In this document: positions 47,101 to 53,723 of the stretch, piece after piece | How the letters are laid out: each line of letters opens with the position of its first letter | How positions within the stretch are numbered: the stretch's first letter is position 1 | Source of the DNA: CAVPGP01 sp963718065 | GTDB lineage: Bacteria > Actinomycetota > Thermoleophilia > Gaiellales > Gaiellaceae | Direction: 5' to 3' | Length of the DNA stretch: 64,000 nucleotides | Assembly: GCA_963718065.1 (NCBI GenBank) | Contig: CAVQYE010000020.1 | Location: 124,001 to 188,000 of the forward strand | The notes under the pieces: generated by a model | Told to the model about the DNA's origin: nothing | The model's database searches: none | What the model saw: only the letters and a program-made list of their open reading frames with translations | Program-made: the position numbers and the translations under genes

Positions 47101-47123
47101 AGGTCGGTCCAGGGTTCGGTCAT
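47097..47123 (-). other. Possible 8-codon leader frame overlapping the sigma factor start
   Basis: CGGAGGG stands seven bases before ATG 47123, which reads MTEPWTDL and stops at a TGA overlapping the sigma factor GTG. Either this is a translationally coupled leader peptide, or the sigma factor truly starts here and one base is missing. Confidence 0.35.
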
Positions 47124-47186
47124 CGTCGGCCCTCCGTTCGGATTACACCGGTAGATGGAGCGGGACCGCCGTGGCGTTACAGCCGG

Positions 47187-47636
47187 CTAGAAAACGCGCA
47201 CGAGCAGGACGCCCGCGCTCAGGAGCGCGACGCCGACGATTCGCCCTGGTGTGATGTCACGCTGCGCGTAGCCGACCCAGCCGAACTGATCCGCGAGCAG
47301 CGAGGCGACCGTCTGGCCGGCGAGGAGGACGGCGACGAACGCTGCCGCGCCGAGCTTCGGTGCCGCGACGACCGCCGCGACGACGTAGAACGCCCCGAGC
47401 ACGCCGCCTGTCCATGCCCACCAGGGCACGCGGCCGTCGCCGGTCTGGACGCCGCGGGCCGCTACGAGCACCGCCAGCAGCAGTGCCAGCGCGCCTACCG
47501 TGAAGGAGACGAACGAGGCCCGCAACGGGCTGCCGAGCCACTCGGCGAGCCGGGCGTTGACGCCGGCCTGGATCGGGAGCATCGCCCCGCCGGCGAGCAC
47601 GAGCAAGATGTAAGCGACCGCCGCCACGGCGGTCAT
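47187..47636 (-). CDS. Small DMT-like transporter (YdcZ/DUF606 type)
   Basis: The product is 149 residues with five predicted helices. ATG 47636 gives TAVAAVAYILLVLAGGAMLPIQAGVNARLAEWLG, of which GAMLPIQAGVNARLAEWLG is the family start, and it ends LLADQFGWVGYAQRDITPGR. It closes a short run (thioredoxin-like, hypothetical, transporter). Substrate unknown. Confidence 0.7.
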   Translation of the reverse strand: MTAVAAVAYILLVLAGGAMLPIQAGVNARLAEWLGSPLRASFVSFTVGALALLLAVLVAARGVQTGDGRVPWWAWTGGVLGAFYVVAAVVAAPKLGAAAFVAVLLAGQTVASLLADQFGWVGYAQRDITPGRIVGVALLSAGVLLVRVF

Positions 47637-47653
47637 CTTGGATGCGGCGTCGG

Positions 47654-47929
47654 CTATTCGGCGTGCACGTCGCAGCCGAGCAGCATCAGCGCTTCGACCG
47701 CTTCGGTGACGAACGCCGTCGCGTGACGGGCATCCGGGAACATGTACGGGCCCGGCCGGACCACCGTCGGCGACCCGGGCGGATAGACCTGCGTCTCGAC
47801 GACGCACTCGTCGCCGTAGTCGAGCGCCCTCATCACCGCGACCGACTTGCCCTCCTTGCGGGCATGGCGGACGAAGAGCTCCTTCGGCTTCGCGGCGGTG
47901 CGAAGCCCGCCGACAGGCGCGTCGCTCAC
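47654..47929 (-). CDS. Small conserved protein, function unknown
   Basis: The product is 91 residues. GTG 47929 overlaps the stop of the thioredoxin-fold gene. It is soluble, starts with KPKELFVRHARKEGKSVAV and ends in a helix FVTEAVEALMLLGCDVHAE. I do not recognise a family. Co-translation with its neighbour suggests a shared role. Confidence 0.55.
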   Translation of the reverse strand: MSDAPVGGLRTAAKPKELFVRHARKEGKSVAVMRALDYGDECVVETQVYPPGSPTVVRPGPYMFPDARHATAFVTEAVEALMLLGCDVHAE

Positions 47930-48630
47930 GGCGACATCGGCGGCAGGGCGGCGTTCAGGGCCGCCTGCCCGATCGTGTCGCTGTCGCTGTAGCCGTCGAG
48001 CTTCATGAAGAGCTCGCCGGGGCGGCGGAAGATCAGCACGACAGGGGCGTCGAGGACGCCCATCAGCCTGGTGAGCGCGGCGGCGGTGCCTTCGGCGCGC
48101 ACGTTGACGGCGACGTAGCCGGCTTTCGCGAGCTTCGCACCGGCCTTTGCTTCGGCCCTCGTCACGGCGTCGATCTTCAGGTGCGGCGTATAGAGCGCGA
48201 CGACGACGACCTTGTTCTTGCCGAGCGCGTTCGCGATTGCCGTCGGGAGGCCGGCGGTCTTGGCCGCGAGGACGAAGGCGTTCGGCCGCTCGATCTTCGG
48301 CTTGGCCGTGCCGAACGGGCTCGTGGCCGGCTTGGCCGTAACGAACGGGGTCGTCGCGGCCTTGCTTGCCGCCTTGGGCTTGGAGACGGTGCCGGGCTTG
48401 CTCGCTGCATGAGGCTTGGCCGCGTGGGGCTTGGCCGCCTTGTGCGGCTTGGCCGCGGCTTTCGGAGTCTTCGCCGGGGTGACGAGCGAGGCGGCCGGGG
48501 GCAGCGCCGTGGTGTCGTTGTCGCCGCCGCCCTTGTTGGACTGGGAGAGCGTGTAGAAGCCGAGCGCGGCAGCCGTCAGCGCCAGGACCGACGCAATCAG
48601 AATCGCACGCAGCTGCGGGGTGACCGTCAT
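47926..48630 (-). CDS. Membrane-anchored thioredoxin-fold protein lacking the CXXC site
   Basis: The product is 234 residues. One N-terminal helix is followed by an Ala/Lys/Pro-rich linker of about 90 residues with AAKPHAAKPHAA-type repeats, and then a C-terminal thioredoxin-like domain: KVVVVALYTPHLKIDAV replaces the usual CXXC strand, and VLDAPVVLIFRRPGE holds the cis-Pro position. No cysteine is present, so it cannot act as a disulphide enzyme and may be a structural or chaperone part. Its promoter is the best WhiG-type match in the window, which ties it to the pilus genes. Confidence 0.65.
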   Translation of the reverse strand: MTVTPQLRAILIASVLALTAAALGFYTLSQSNKGGGDNDTTALPPAASLVTPAKTPKAAAKPHKAAKPHAAKPHAASKPGTVSKPKAASKAATTPFVTAKPATSPFGTAKPKIERPNAFVLAAKTAGLPTAIANALGKNKVVVVALYTPHLKIDAVTRAEAKAGAKLAKAGYVAVNVRAEGTAAALTRLMGVLDAPVVLIFRRPGELFMKLDGYSDSDTIGQAALNAALPPMSP

Positions 48631-48638
48631 GTGCTCTC

Positions 48639-48665
48639 TATCGGCAGCGGGGACCCAGGCCTTTA
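48639..48665 (-). promoter_or_regulatory. WhiG/FliA-type promoter, thioredoxin-fold gene
   Basis: On the minus strand TAAA (48665-48662), 16 bases, GCCGATA (48645-48639), 8 bases, ATG 48630. This is the full WhiG/FliA consensus and predicts a leaderless transcript. The -35 overlaps the stop codon of the GT-C gene upstream. Confidence 0.8.
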
Positions 48666-50618
48666 CGCGGCCGGGCGCCAGCGGAGGAGATCGACGTGGA
48701 GCGAGACGATGTGCCCGCCGATCAGCGTCAGCGTGCCGTTCGAGACCCACGACCAGCGGCCGGAGCCGAGCGGCAGGACGATCGTCTGCGGCCGCGGCCC
48801 GACGCGCACCGCGATTCGCTTCGCTCCCGAGCGGAAGACCAGGTGCTGGGGGCGATGCTCGTCGGCATGGACACGGAGCACGAGGCTGCCGGCTCCCCAG
48901 CCGTCGACGGTGCCTGCGCCCGCTAGCCAGCGTCCCTCGCCGTAGTAGCCATCGACGAGCAGCCCGAGGCGGAGGTCTCCGGTCCAGAGGTCGGACGTCG
49001 TTCCTTGCGCAGCCATGCGGCCGCTGCGGAAGCGCGTGTAAGCGCCGGTCCGGTCGACGACGAGCGGGCCTTTGAGCTCGCGGTTGCCGGCGAGGATCGA
49101 GCCGTCCGGGCCGATGTGCGCCTCGGTCGACGCGAAGCCGTCGGTCCCTACCCCGATGCGGAAGACCCGGTCGACGCTGCGGTTCCAGAAGAGGGTCGTC
49201 AGCACCGCGCCACGTCCGGTGCCGCGGAAGCCGAGGTAGGGCGCATCGCCGACGGCAGCGCGGTCGACGAACGAGCCGCCGCCGTCGCCGACGTTCAGCG
49301 AGTGCTCGCGCAGCTCGAACGAGGCGAAGACGGAGACGACGAGGCAGAGCGCCGCTGCGACGCCGGCGAGCACCGCGCCACGGCCGCGCGAACCGAGCGC
49401 GAGCGCCGCAACCGCCAGGGCTGCAAGCGCCGGGCCGACGACGATGGGCGCGCGCCAGTCGAGCAGACGATGGAGCGGCGCGAAGGCGATCAGCACGGGC
49501 GACTGGTCGGGGCTGGAGAAGAAGAGGTCGCCCATCAACGGCGACAGGACGCCGAGCACGGCCAGTGCCACACAGCCGACGAGGTGCTTGCGCGTTCGCA
49601 AGAGGCCTCTGCCGTGCGCGACGGCGAACGCGAGCACGATCAGCGGCGCGGCGTAGAAGGCATAGCGTTCGACCAGCTGAGCCGTGAAGCGCCCGAAGAA
49701 CGCTGCCTCGACGAGCAGCAGGAGCGTCAGCGTCGCGCCGGCCCAGCCGAACGCCTCCTCGGCGCGGCCTGCCGGACGGGCGATCGCGGCGCCGAATCCG
49801 AGCGCGGCGCCGGGCACGAGCACCCAGCCTGCGGCGACGCAGACGATCACCGCGTCGACCGCGAGCCAGTGCGCAAGATCGGGCGCAGAGAAGTCGGCGC
49901 CGAAGATCGCGCCGTAGACGCCCGCGGCGCGCGCCGGTCCGGCCGCGGCGGCGGCGACCGCCGCGGCGAGAAACACGCCGACCGGCAGCGCGTGCGCGCG
50001 AAGAGTCCGCACCACCGTGTGCTGCCGTCCGCTCATCGCGAGCAGCGCGACGCCGTAGGCGACCGGCAGGACGACGAGCTGAACGCGCGCCAGGCAGGCG
50101 AGGATCGTCAGCGCGAGGAATGCGACTCGGCTCCTCCGCCCGCCGCCGGAGAGCGAGACGACGAGCGCCCAGACGGCGGCGAGGAAGAGGGGATAGGCGA
50201 AGGGCTCGCTCAGCAGCAGGCCGCCGTCGATCGCGTCCGGGACGAACGCTGCCGTCGCGGCGACGAGGAGCGCCACCCGCGACGTGGCGCCGAGATGCCG
50301 CGCGAGCCCGTAGGCAGGCACGGCGGCGAGGGAGAACGCGAGCGCCCCTTCCGCCTGGGCCAGGCGGTACGCGGTCCCGACATCGGAGACGAGCCAGGCG
50401 GGTGCCGTCAGCAGCGGCGTCAGCAGCGCGGGGAAGGGATAGAGGGCGCCGCGGATCTCGGGCAAGCCGTGCGCGCCGAACGAGCGGGCGAGCTCGGTGT
50501 AGATGTACTCGTCAGGCAGCAGCACTGGTGTCAGCTGCCGCCACGCAAGTGCGGTGCGGACGACGGCCGCGAGCAAGACGAGTGCGGCGAGACCGCGGTG
50601 GCGTCGCAGAAGGCTCAC
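48663..50618 (-). CDS. GT-C-like membrane glycosyltransferase, pilus-associated
   Basis: This is an intact 651-residue protein with about 13 helices. The first loop has VLLPDEYIYTELARSFG, the acidic D-E site of PMT/ArnT-like enzymes, followed by PAYGLARHLGATSRVALLVA. The C-terminal 200 residues form the extracytoplasmic domain shared with 1-740 and 4544-6694 (FWNRSVDRVFRI, then LVVDGYYGEGRWLAG-like). It lies behind three pilin genes and has a WhiG-type -10 box eight bases before its GTG 50618. Glycosylation of pilin or of another exported protein is a reasonable guess. Confidence 0.7.
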   Translation of the reverse strand: MSLLRRHRGLAALVLLAAVVRTALAWRQLTPVLLPDEYIYTELARSFGAHGLPEIRGALYPFPALLTPLLTAPAWLVSDVGTAYRLAQAEGALAFSLAAVPAYGLARHLGATSRVALLVAATAAFVPDAIDGGLLLSEPFAYPLFLAAVWALVVSLSGGGRRSRVAFLALTILACLARVQLVVLPVAYGVALLAMSGRQHTVVRTLRAHALPVGVFLAAAVAAAAAGPARAAGVYGAIFGADFSAPDLAHWLAVDAVIVCVAAGWVLVPGAALGFGAAIARPAGRAEEAFGWAGATLTLLLLVEAAFFGRFTAQLVERYAFYAAPLIVLAFAVAHGRGLLRTRKHLVGCVALAVLGVLSPLMGDLFFSSPDQSPVLIAFAPLHRLLDWRAPIVVGPALAALAVAALALGSRGRGAVLAGVAAALCLVVSVFASFELREHSLNVGDGGGSFVDRAAVGDAPYLGFRGTGRGAVLTTLFWNRSVDRVFRIGVGTDGFASTEAHIGPDGSILAGNRELKGPLVVDRTGAYTRFRSGRMAAQGTTSDLWTGDLRLGLLVDGYYGEGRWLAGAGTVDGWGAGSLVLRVHADEHRPQHLVFRSGAKRIAVRVGPRPQTIVLPLGSGRWSWVSNGTLTLIGGHIVSLHVDLLRWRPAA

Positions 50619-50626
50619 GAGGTCTG

Positions 50627-50653
50627 TATCGGTCGCACGCCCGGGGAACGAGA
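50627..50653 (-). promoter_or_regulatory. WhiG-type -10 box, GT-C gene (weak -35)
   Basis: On the minus strand ACCGATA (50633-50627) lies 8 bases before GTG 50618. Sixteen bases further up is TCTC, a poor -35. The fixed start distance matches the pilC, pilV-like and thioredoxin-fold genes. Confidence 0.5.
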
Positions 50654-50680
50654 GAGGACGCGGTCTCCCGCGCCCTCTCT
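50651..50680 (-). terminator. Terminator behind pilin gene 50705-51130
   Basis: On the minus strand AGAGAGGGCGCGG, loop GAGA, CCGCGTCCTCTCT gives a 13-bp stem with one G-U pair. Near-copies follow the other two pilin genes. Confidence 0.75.
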
Positions 50681-50704
50681 TTCTCCTCTCGAGGCGTCAG
50701 CCCG

Positions 50705-51130
50705 TTACGGGCAGAGGTTGCCGACGGTGCCCGAGCTTGCGGTGATCGCACCGGTGAAGGGGCCCGAGGCGCCCGCGCCGCGCTGAATGAAGTACTTCGC
50801 GTCGGTGCCGGCGTAGTCGGCGAGGCAGTAGCCCTTGCCGGAGTTGTAGATCTTGATCTCGATCGTGTTCGAGACACCCTGGTCGATGCTCTTCAGCTGC
50901 GTCAGGTTGAGGCCGGAGTACGACTCGTTGTCGGCGTAGTAGGCCTCTGCGGACGGGACGGCCGCGCGCAGGTTCGACTTCACCGACGCGTCGTAGGCAC
51001 GCGTGCGGAAGCCGAGGTACGACGGGACGGCGATCGCAAGCAGGATGCCGATGATGATGATCACGACGAGCAGCTCGATGAGGGTGAAGCCCTCCTCGGC
51101 GGCAAAGCGTGCGCGAAGCTTGTCAATCAC
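50705..51130 (-). CDS. Type IV pilin (major-pilin-like), copy A
   Basis: The product is 141 residues. A short leader ends in EEG, cleaved before FTLIELLVVIIIIGILLAIA with Glu5 of the mature protein, then VPSYLGFRTRAYDASV, the usual pilin alpha-1 helix. The globular part has ASAEAYYADNESYSGLNL-like spacing (SAEAYYADNESYSGLNLTQ) and a C-terminal Cys pair (GYCLADY and GNLCP) that can close a D-loop. It is the most diverged of the three copies. It has its own promoter with a dyad, and a terminator. A leader of about 50 bases with AAGGAGA precedes ATG 51130. Confidence 0.9.
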   Translation of the reverse strand: MIDKLRARFAAEEGFTLIELLVVIIIIGILLAIAVPSYLGFRTRAYDASVKSNLRAAVPSAEAYYADNESYSGLNLTQLKSIDQGVSNTIEIKIYNSGKGYCLADYAGTDAKYFIQRGAGASGPFTGAITASSGTVGNLCP

Positions 51131-51188
51131 GAAAATCTCTCCTTAGTCAGATTCGGGACGTGCCTGATGTTTTTGGTGGCATGCGGTG

Positions 51189-51242
51189 TATCGGCGTGCC
51201 CCTGGCGGCCGACGCTCCCGCGAATGGGTGATTCGGTCGCCC
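51189..51242 (-). promoter_or_regulatory. Pilin promoter A: dyad plus GCCGATA
   Basis: On the minus strand GGGCGA-N5-TCACCC (51242-51226), 30 bases, then GCCGATA (51195-51189). No TAAA-like -35 is present. The dyad and its distance are shared with the other two pilin promoters, suggesting an activator-dependent WhiG-type promoter. Confidence 0.65.
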
Positions 51243-51259
51243 ACTGTGGGGGAGAACGA

Positions 51260-51287
51260 GAGAGGGCGCGGTCGCCCGCGCCCTCTC
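51260..51287 (-). terminator. Terminator behind pilin gene 51311-51733
   Basis: GAGAGGGCGCGG and CCGCGCCCTCTC form a perfect 12-bp stem with a 4-base loop, followed on the minus strand by TCGTTCTCC. Confidence 0.75.
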
Positions 51288-51310
51288 ATTGCTCTCAGCT
51301 CAACTGCGTG

Positions 51311-51733
51311 TTACGGGCAGAGCGAGCCGACTGCCGAGGCGGTCGACGTGATCGCGCCGGTGTATGCGACGCCGGCGTTGCTGCCGCGCTGCACATAGAA
51401 CTTGCTGGTGCCGTTGTGGTCGGCGAGGCAGTAACCGGTGCCGCCGCCGTACGACTTGACCTCGAGTGACGGGGAGACGCCCTGATCGACGGTCTTCAGA
51501 CCGGTGAGGTCGAGACCGGAGTAGCTGCCGTTGTCGGCGTAGTAGGCCTCGGCCGAGGGGATCGCGGCACGGATGTTCGCCTTCGCGGCCGCATCGTTGG
51601 CCCGGGTGCGGAACCCGAGGTACGACGGGACGGCAATCGCGAGCAGGATGCCGATGATGATGATGACGACCAGGAGCTCGATGAGGGTGAAGCCCTCATC
51701 AGCTGCCAGACGTGCACGAAGTTTGTCGATCAT
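51311..51733 (-). CDS. Type IV pilin, copy B
   Basis: The product is 140 residues. The prepilin leader ends ADEG, followed by FTLIELLVVIIIIGILLAIA and VPSYLGFRTRANDAAAKANI. The rest is nearly identical to copy C (shared SAEAYYADNGSYSGLDLTGL and VDQGVSPSLEVK), down to the nucleotide level, so the two arose by recent duplication or are kept alike by gene conversion. The C-terminal Cys pair is in GYCLADH and GSLCP. The start ATG 51733 has AAGGAGAA upstream. Confidence 0.9.
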   Translation of the reverse strand: MIDKLRARLAADEGFTLIELLVVIIIIGILLAIAVPSYLGFRTRANDAAAKANIRAAIPSAEAYYADNGSYSGLDLTGLKTVDQGVSPSLEVKSYGGGTGYCLADHNGTSKFYVQRGSNAGVAYTGAITSTASAVGSLCP

Positions 51734-51782
51734 GAATTCCCGTTCTCCTTGTTTCGGAAGCTTTATAAGGTGGCTCGCCCTC

Positions 51783-51858
51783 TATCGACCGGCCCGGCTC
51801 CGGACGTACACCCTCGATTGGGTGAACCGTCACCCGCAATGAGTGATTCGGGTCACTC
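51783..51858 (-). promoter_or_regulatory. Pilin promoter B: two dyads plus GTCGATA
   Basis: On the minus strand GAGTGA-N6-TCACTC (51858-51841), GGGTGA-N4-TCACCC (51835-51820), 30 bases, then GTCGATA (51789-51783). Both dyads have perfect six-base arms. The -10 has one change from GCCGATA. Confidence 0.65.
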
Positions 51859-51910
51859 AACCGCCGAGAAACCCGGGCCGGCGCAACGGATCGCGCGGCG
51901 GACCAAAAGG

Positions 51911-51934
51911 AAGGGCGCGGATTCCCGCGCCCTT
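51911..51934 (-). terminator. Terminator behind pilin gene 51961-52383
   Basis: AAGGGCGCGG and CCGCGCCCTT form a perfect 10-bp stem with a 4-base loop, followed on the minus strand by CCTTTTGG. Confidence 0.75.
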
Positions 51935-51960
51935 CTCTCACGTGCCGGTCTAGGTAGGTG

Positions 51961-52383
51961 TTACGGGCAGAGCGAGCCGACGGCCGCCGACGTGGCGGTG
52001 ATCTGGCCGGTATAGGGAACGCCGCCGTTGCTGCCGCGCTGCACGTAGAACGCGCTGGTGCCGTTGTGATCGGCGAGGCAGTAACCGCTCCCGCTGCCGT
52101 ACGTCTTGACCTCGAGCGACGGGGAGACGCCCTGATCGACGGTCTTCAGGCCGGTGAGGTCGAGACCGGAGTAGCTGCCGTTGTCGGCGTAGTAGGCCTC
52201 GGCCGAGGGGATTGCGGCACGGATGTTCGCCTTCGCGGCCGCGTCGTTGGCCCGGGTGCGGAACCCGAGGTACGACGGGACGGCGATCGCGAGCAGGATG
52301 CCGATGATGATGATGACGACCAGGAGCTCGATGAGCGTGAAGCCCTTCTCCGAGCTGAGTCGCTTGCGCATGAGGTCGAGCAT
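51961..52383 (-). CDS. Type IV pilin, copy C
   Basis: The product is 140 residues. ATG 52383 (LDLMRKRLSSEKG leader) is chosen over upstream ATGs because it gives a normal short prepilin leader and follows GGAG. The cleavage-site block FTLIELLVVIIIIGILLAIA is identical to copies A and B, and most of the body equals copy B. Cys pair: GYCLADH and GSLCP. The gene is divergent from the pilT operon, and the dyad between them may serve both directions. Confidence 0.9.
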   Translation of the reverse strand: MLDLMRKRLSSEKGFTLIELLVVIIIIGILLAIAVPSYLGFRTRANDAAAKANIRAAIPSAEAYYADNGSYSGLDLTGLKTVDQGVSPSLEVKTYGSGSGYCLADHNGTSAFYVQRGSNGGVPYTGQITATSAAVGSLCP

Positions 52384-52433
52384 GTGTGGGGTGCTCCTTG
52401 TTGTCCGTGTTGACATTCGGGTGGCTTGCCAGA

Positions 52434-52488
52434 CATCGACCCGAGCGTGCCGGGGATGTAGCCCCATTTGAGTGATCCGCACTCACTC
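52434..52488 (-). promoter_or_regulatory. Pilin promoter C: dyad plus GTCGATG
   Basis: On the minus strand GAGTGA-N7-TCACTC (52488-52470), 29 bases, then GTCGATG (52440-52434). A TACA stands 16 bases before this box, a partial WhiG-type -35. The dyad arms are perfect. Confidence 0.6.
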
Positions 52489-52534
52489 GGCACGCGTTAG
52501 CCCGATCGAGGGATCCGCGAGTCACCCCACATGC

Positions 52535-52564
52535 CCCTCAAGTGAGGGACGACCTCTGCCGATA
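52535..52564 (+). promoter_or_regulatory. WhiG/FliA-type promoter of the pilT operon
   Basis: TCAA (52538-52541), 16 bases, GCCGATA (52558-52564). The start ATG 52584 is 19 bases on, so a leader of about a dozen bases is expected. CCCTCA-AG-TGAGGG (52535-52548) is a perfect dyad lying over the -35. Confidence 0.75.
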
Positions 52565-52583
52565 CGCGGCGTGGAACCTGACC

Positions 52584-53717
52584 ATGCCTGCGGATTACTC
52601 AATAGATCAACTTCTCGAGCGCATGGTGTCGCTCAATGCGTCCGACCTGCATCTCTCGGTCGGCTCGCAGCCGGCACTGCGCCGCCTCGGCCACCTCGAG
52701 CGCATCGAGGACTTCGAGCCGATGACGAGCGAGGACACGCGCGACCTCCTCTACCGCATCCTCTCGACGGAGCAGCAGAAGCAGCTGGAGATCAAGCGCC
52801 AGCTCGACTTCGCGCACTCGATCCCCGGCGTCGCCCGCTTTCGCGTCAACGTCTACTACCAGCGCGAGGCGCTCGGTGCAGCGTTCCGTCTCATTCCGGC
52901 GAACATCAAGTCGCTCGAGGAACTCGGCCTCTCCGCCAGCCTCCATCAGCTCGCCGAGAAGCCCCGCGGCCTGATCCTCATCACGGGCCCGACCGGCTCC
53001 GGTAAGTCGACGACGCTCGCGTCGGTGATCGACGAGATCAACCGCACGCGCTCCGACCACATCATGACGATCGAGGACCCGATCGAGTTCATCCACAAGC
53101 ACAAGCGCTGCGTGGTGAACCAGCGGGAGATCGGCGTCGACGCGATCTCTTTCGGCGAGGCGCTGCGCGGTGCGCTACGTCAGGACCCGGACGTGATCCT
53201 CGTCGGCGAGATGCGCGACCTCGAGACGATCCAGACCGCGATGACGGCCGCCGAGACCGGCCACCTCGTCTTCGGCACGCTGCACACGCAGTCGGCGCCT
53301 TCGACGGTCGACCGGATCATCGACGTCTTCCCGCCCGAGCAGCAGGAGCAGGTTCGCGTTCAGATCGCCGGCACGCTGCAGGGTGTCATCACCCAGGCGC
53401 TGCTGCCGACGGCCGACGGCACGGGCCGCGTGCCCGCGCTCGAGATTCTCTTGCCGGACGACGCCGTCCGGAACCTGATCCGCCAGGGCAAGGTCGAGCA
53501 GGTCTATTCCGTCATGCAGACCGGTACGAGCAAGGGCATGCAGACGATGGAGCAGGCGCTCGCCGAGCTCGTCCTCAAGCGGATCATCACGAAGGACACG
53601 GCCCTGACGCGTTCGAGTCGTCCCGAGCAGCTGCTCGGCCTGCTGGAGCGCGCCGGTTGGGAAGACGAGGAGACCTCGGCGGATCTGCGCACCGGGTTGC
53701 GCGTCGCGGGAGCGTAG
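52584..53717 (+). CDS. pilT: Type IV pilus retraction ATPase
   Basis: The product is a 377-residue hexameric cytosolic ATPase that depolymerises pili. Marks are the N-terminal NASDLHLSVGSQPALRRLG, Walker A ITGPTGSGKSTTLASVIDEI, the Asp box MTIEDPIEF, Walker B PDVILVGEMRDLETI (the GEMRD form of PilT) and the His box THLVFGTLHTQSA-like segment GHLVFGTLHTQSAPSTVDRI. The AIRNLIR retraction motif of classical PilT appears as AVRNLIRQGK. ATG 52584 is chosen because it follows the WhiG-type promoter. No PilB extension ATPase is in the window. Confidence 0.92.
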   Translation: MPADYSIDQLLERMVSLNASDLHLSVGSQPALRRLGHLERIEDFEPMTSEDTRDLLYRILSTEQQKQLEIKRQLDFAHSIPGVARFRVNVYYQREALGAAFRLIPANIKSLEELGLSASLHQLAEKPRGLILITGPTGSGKSTTLASVIDEINRTRSDHIMTIEDPIEFIHKHKRCVVNQREIGVDAISFGEALRGALRQDPDVILVGEMRDLETIQTAMTAAETGHLVFGTLHTQSAPSTVDRIIDVFPPEQQEQVRVQIAGTLQGVITQALLPTADGTGRVPALEILLPDDAVRNLIRQGKVEQVYSVMQTGTSKGMQTMEQALAELVLKRIITKDTALTRSSRPEQLLGLLERAGWEDEETSADLRTGLRVAGA

Positions 53718-53723
53718 GGCCGC

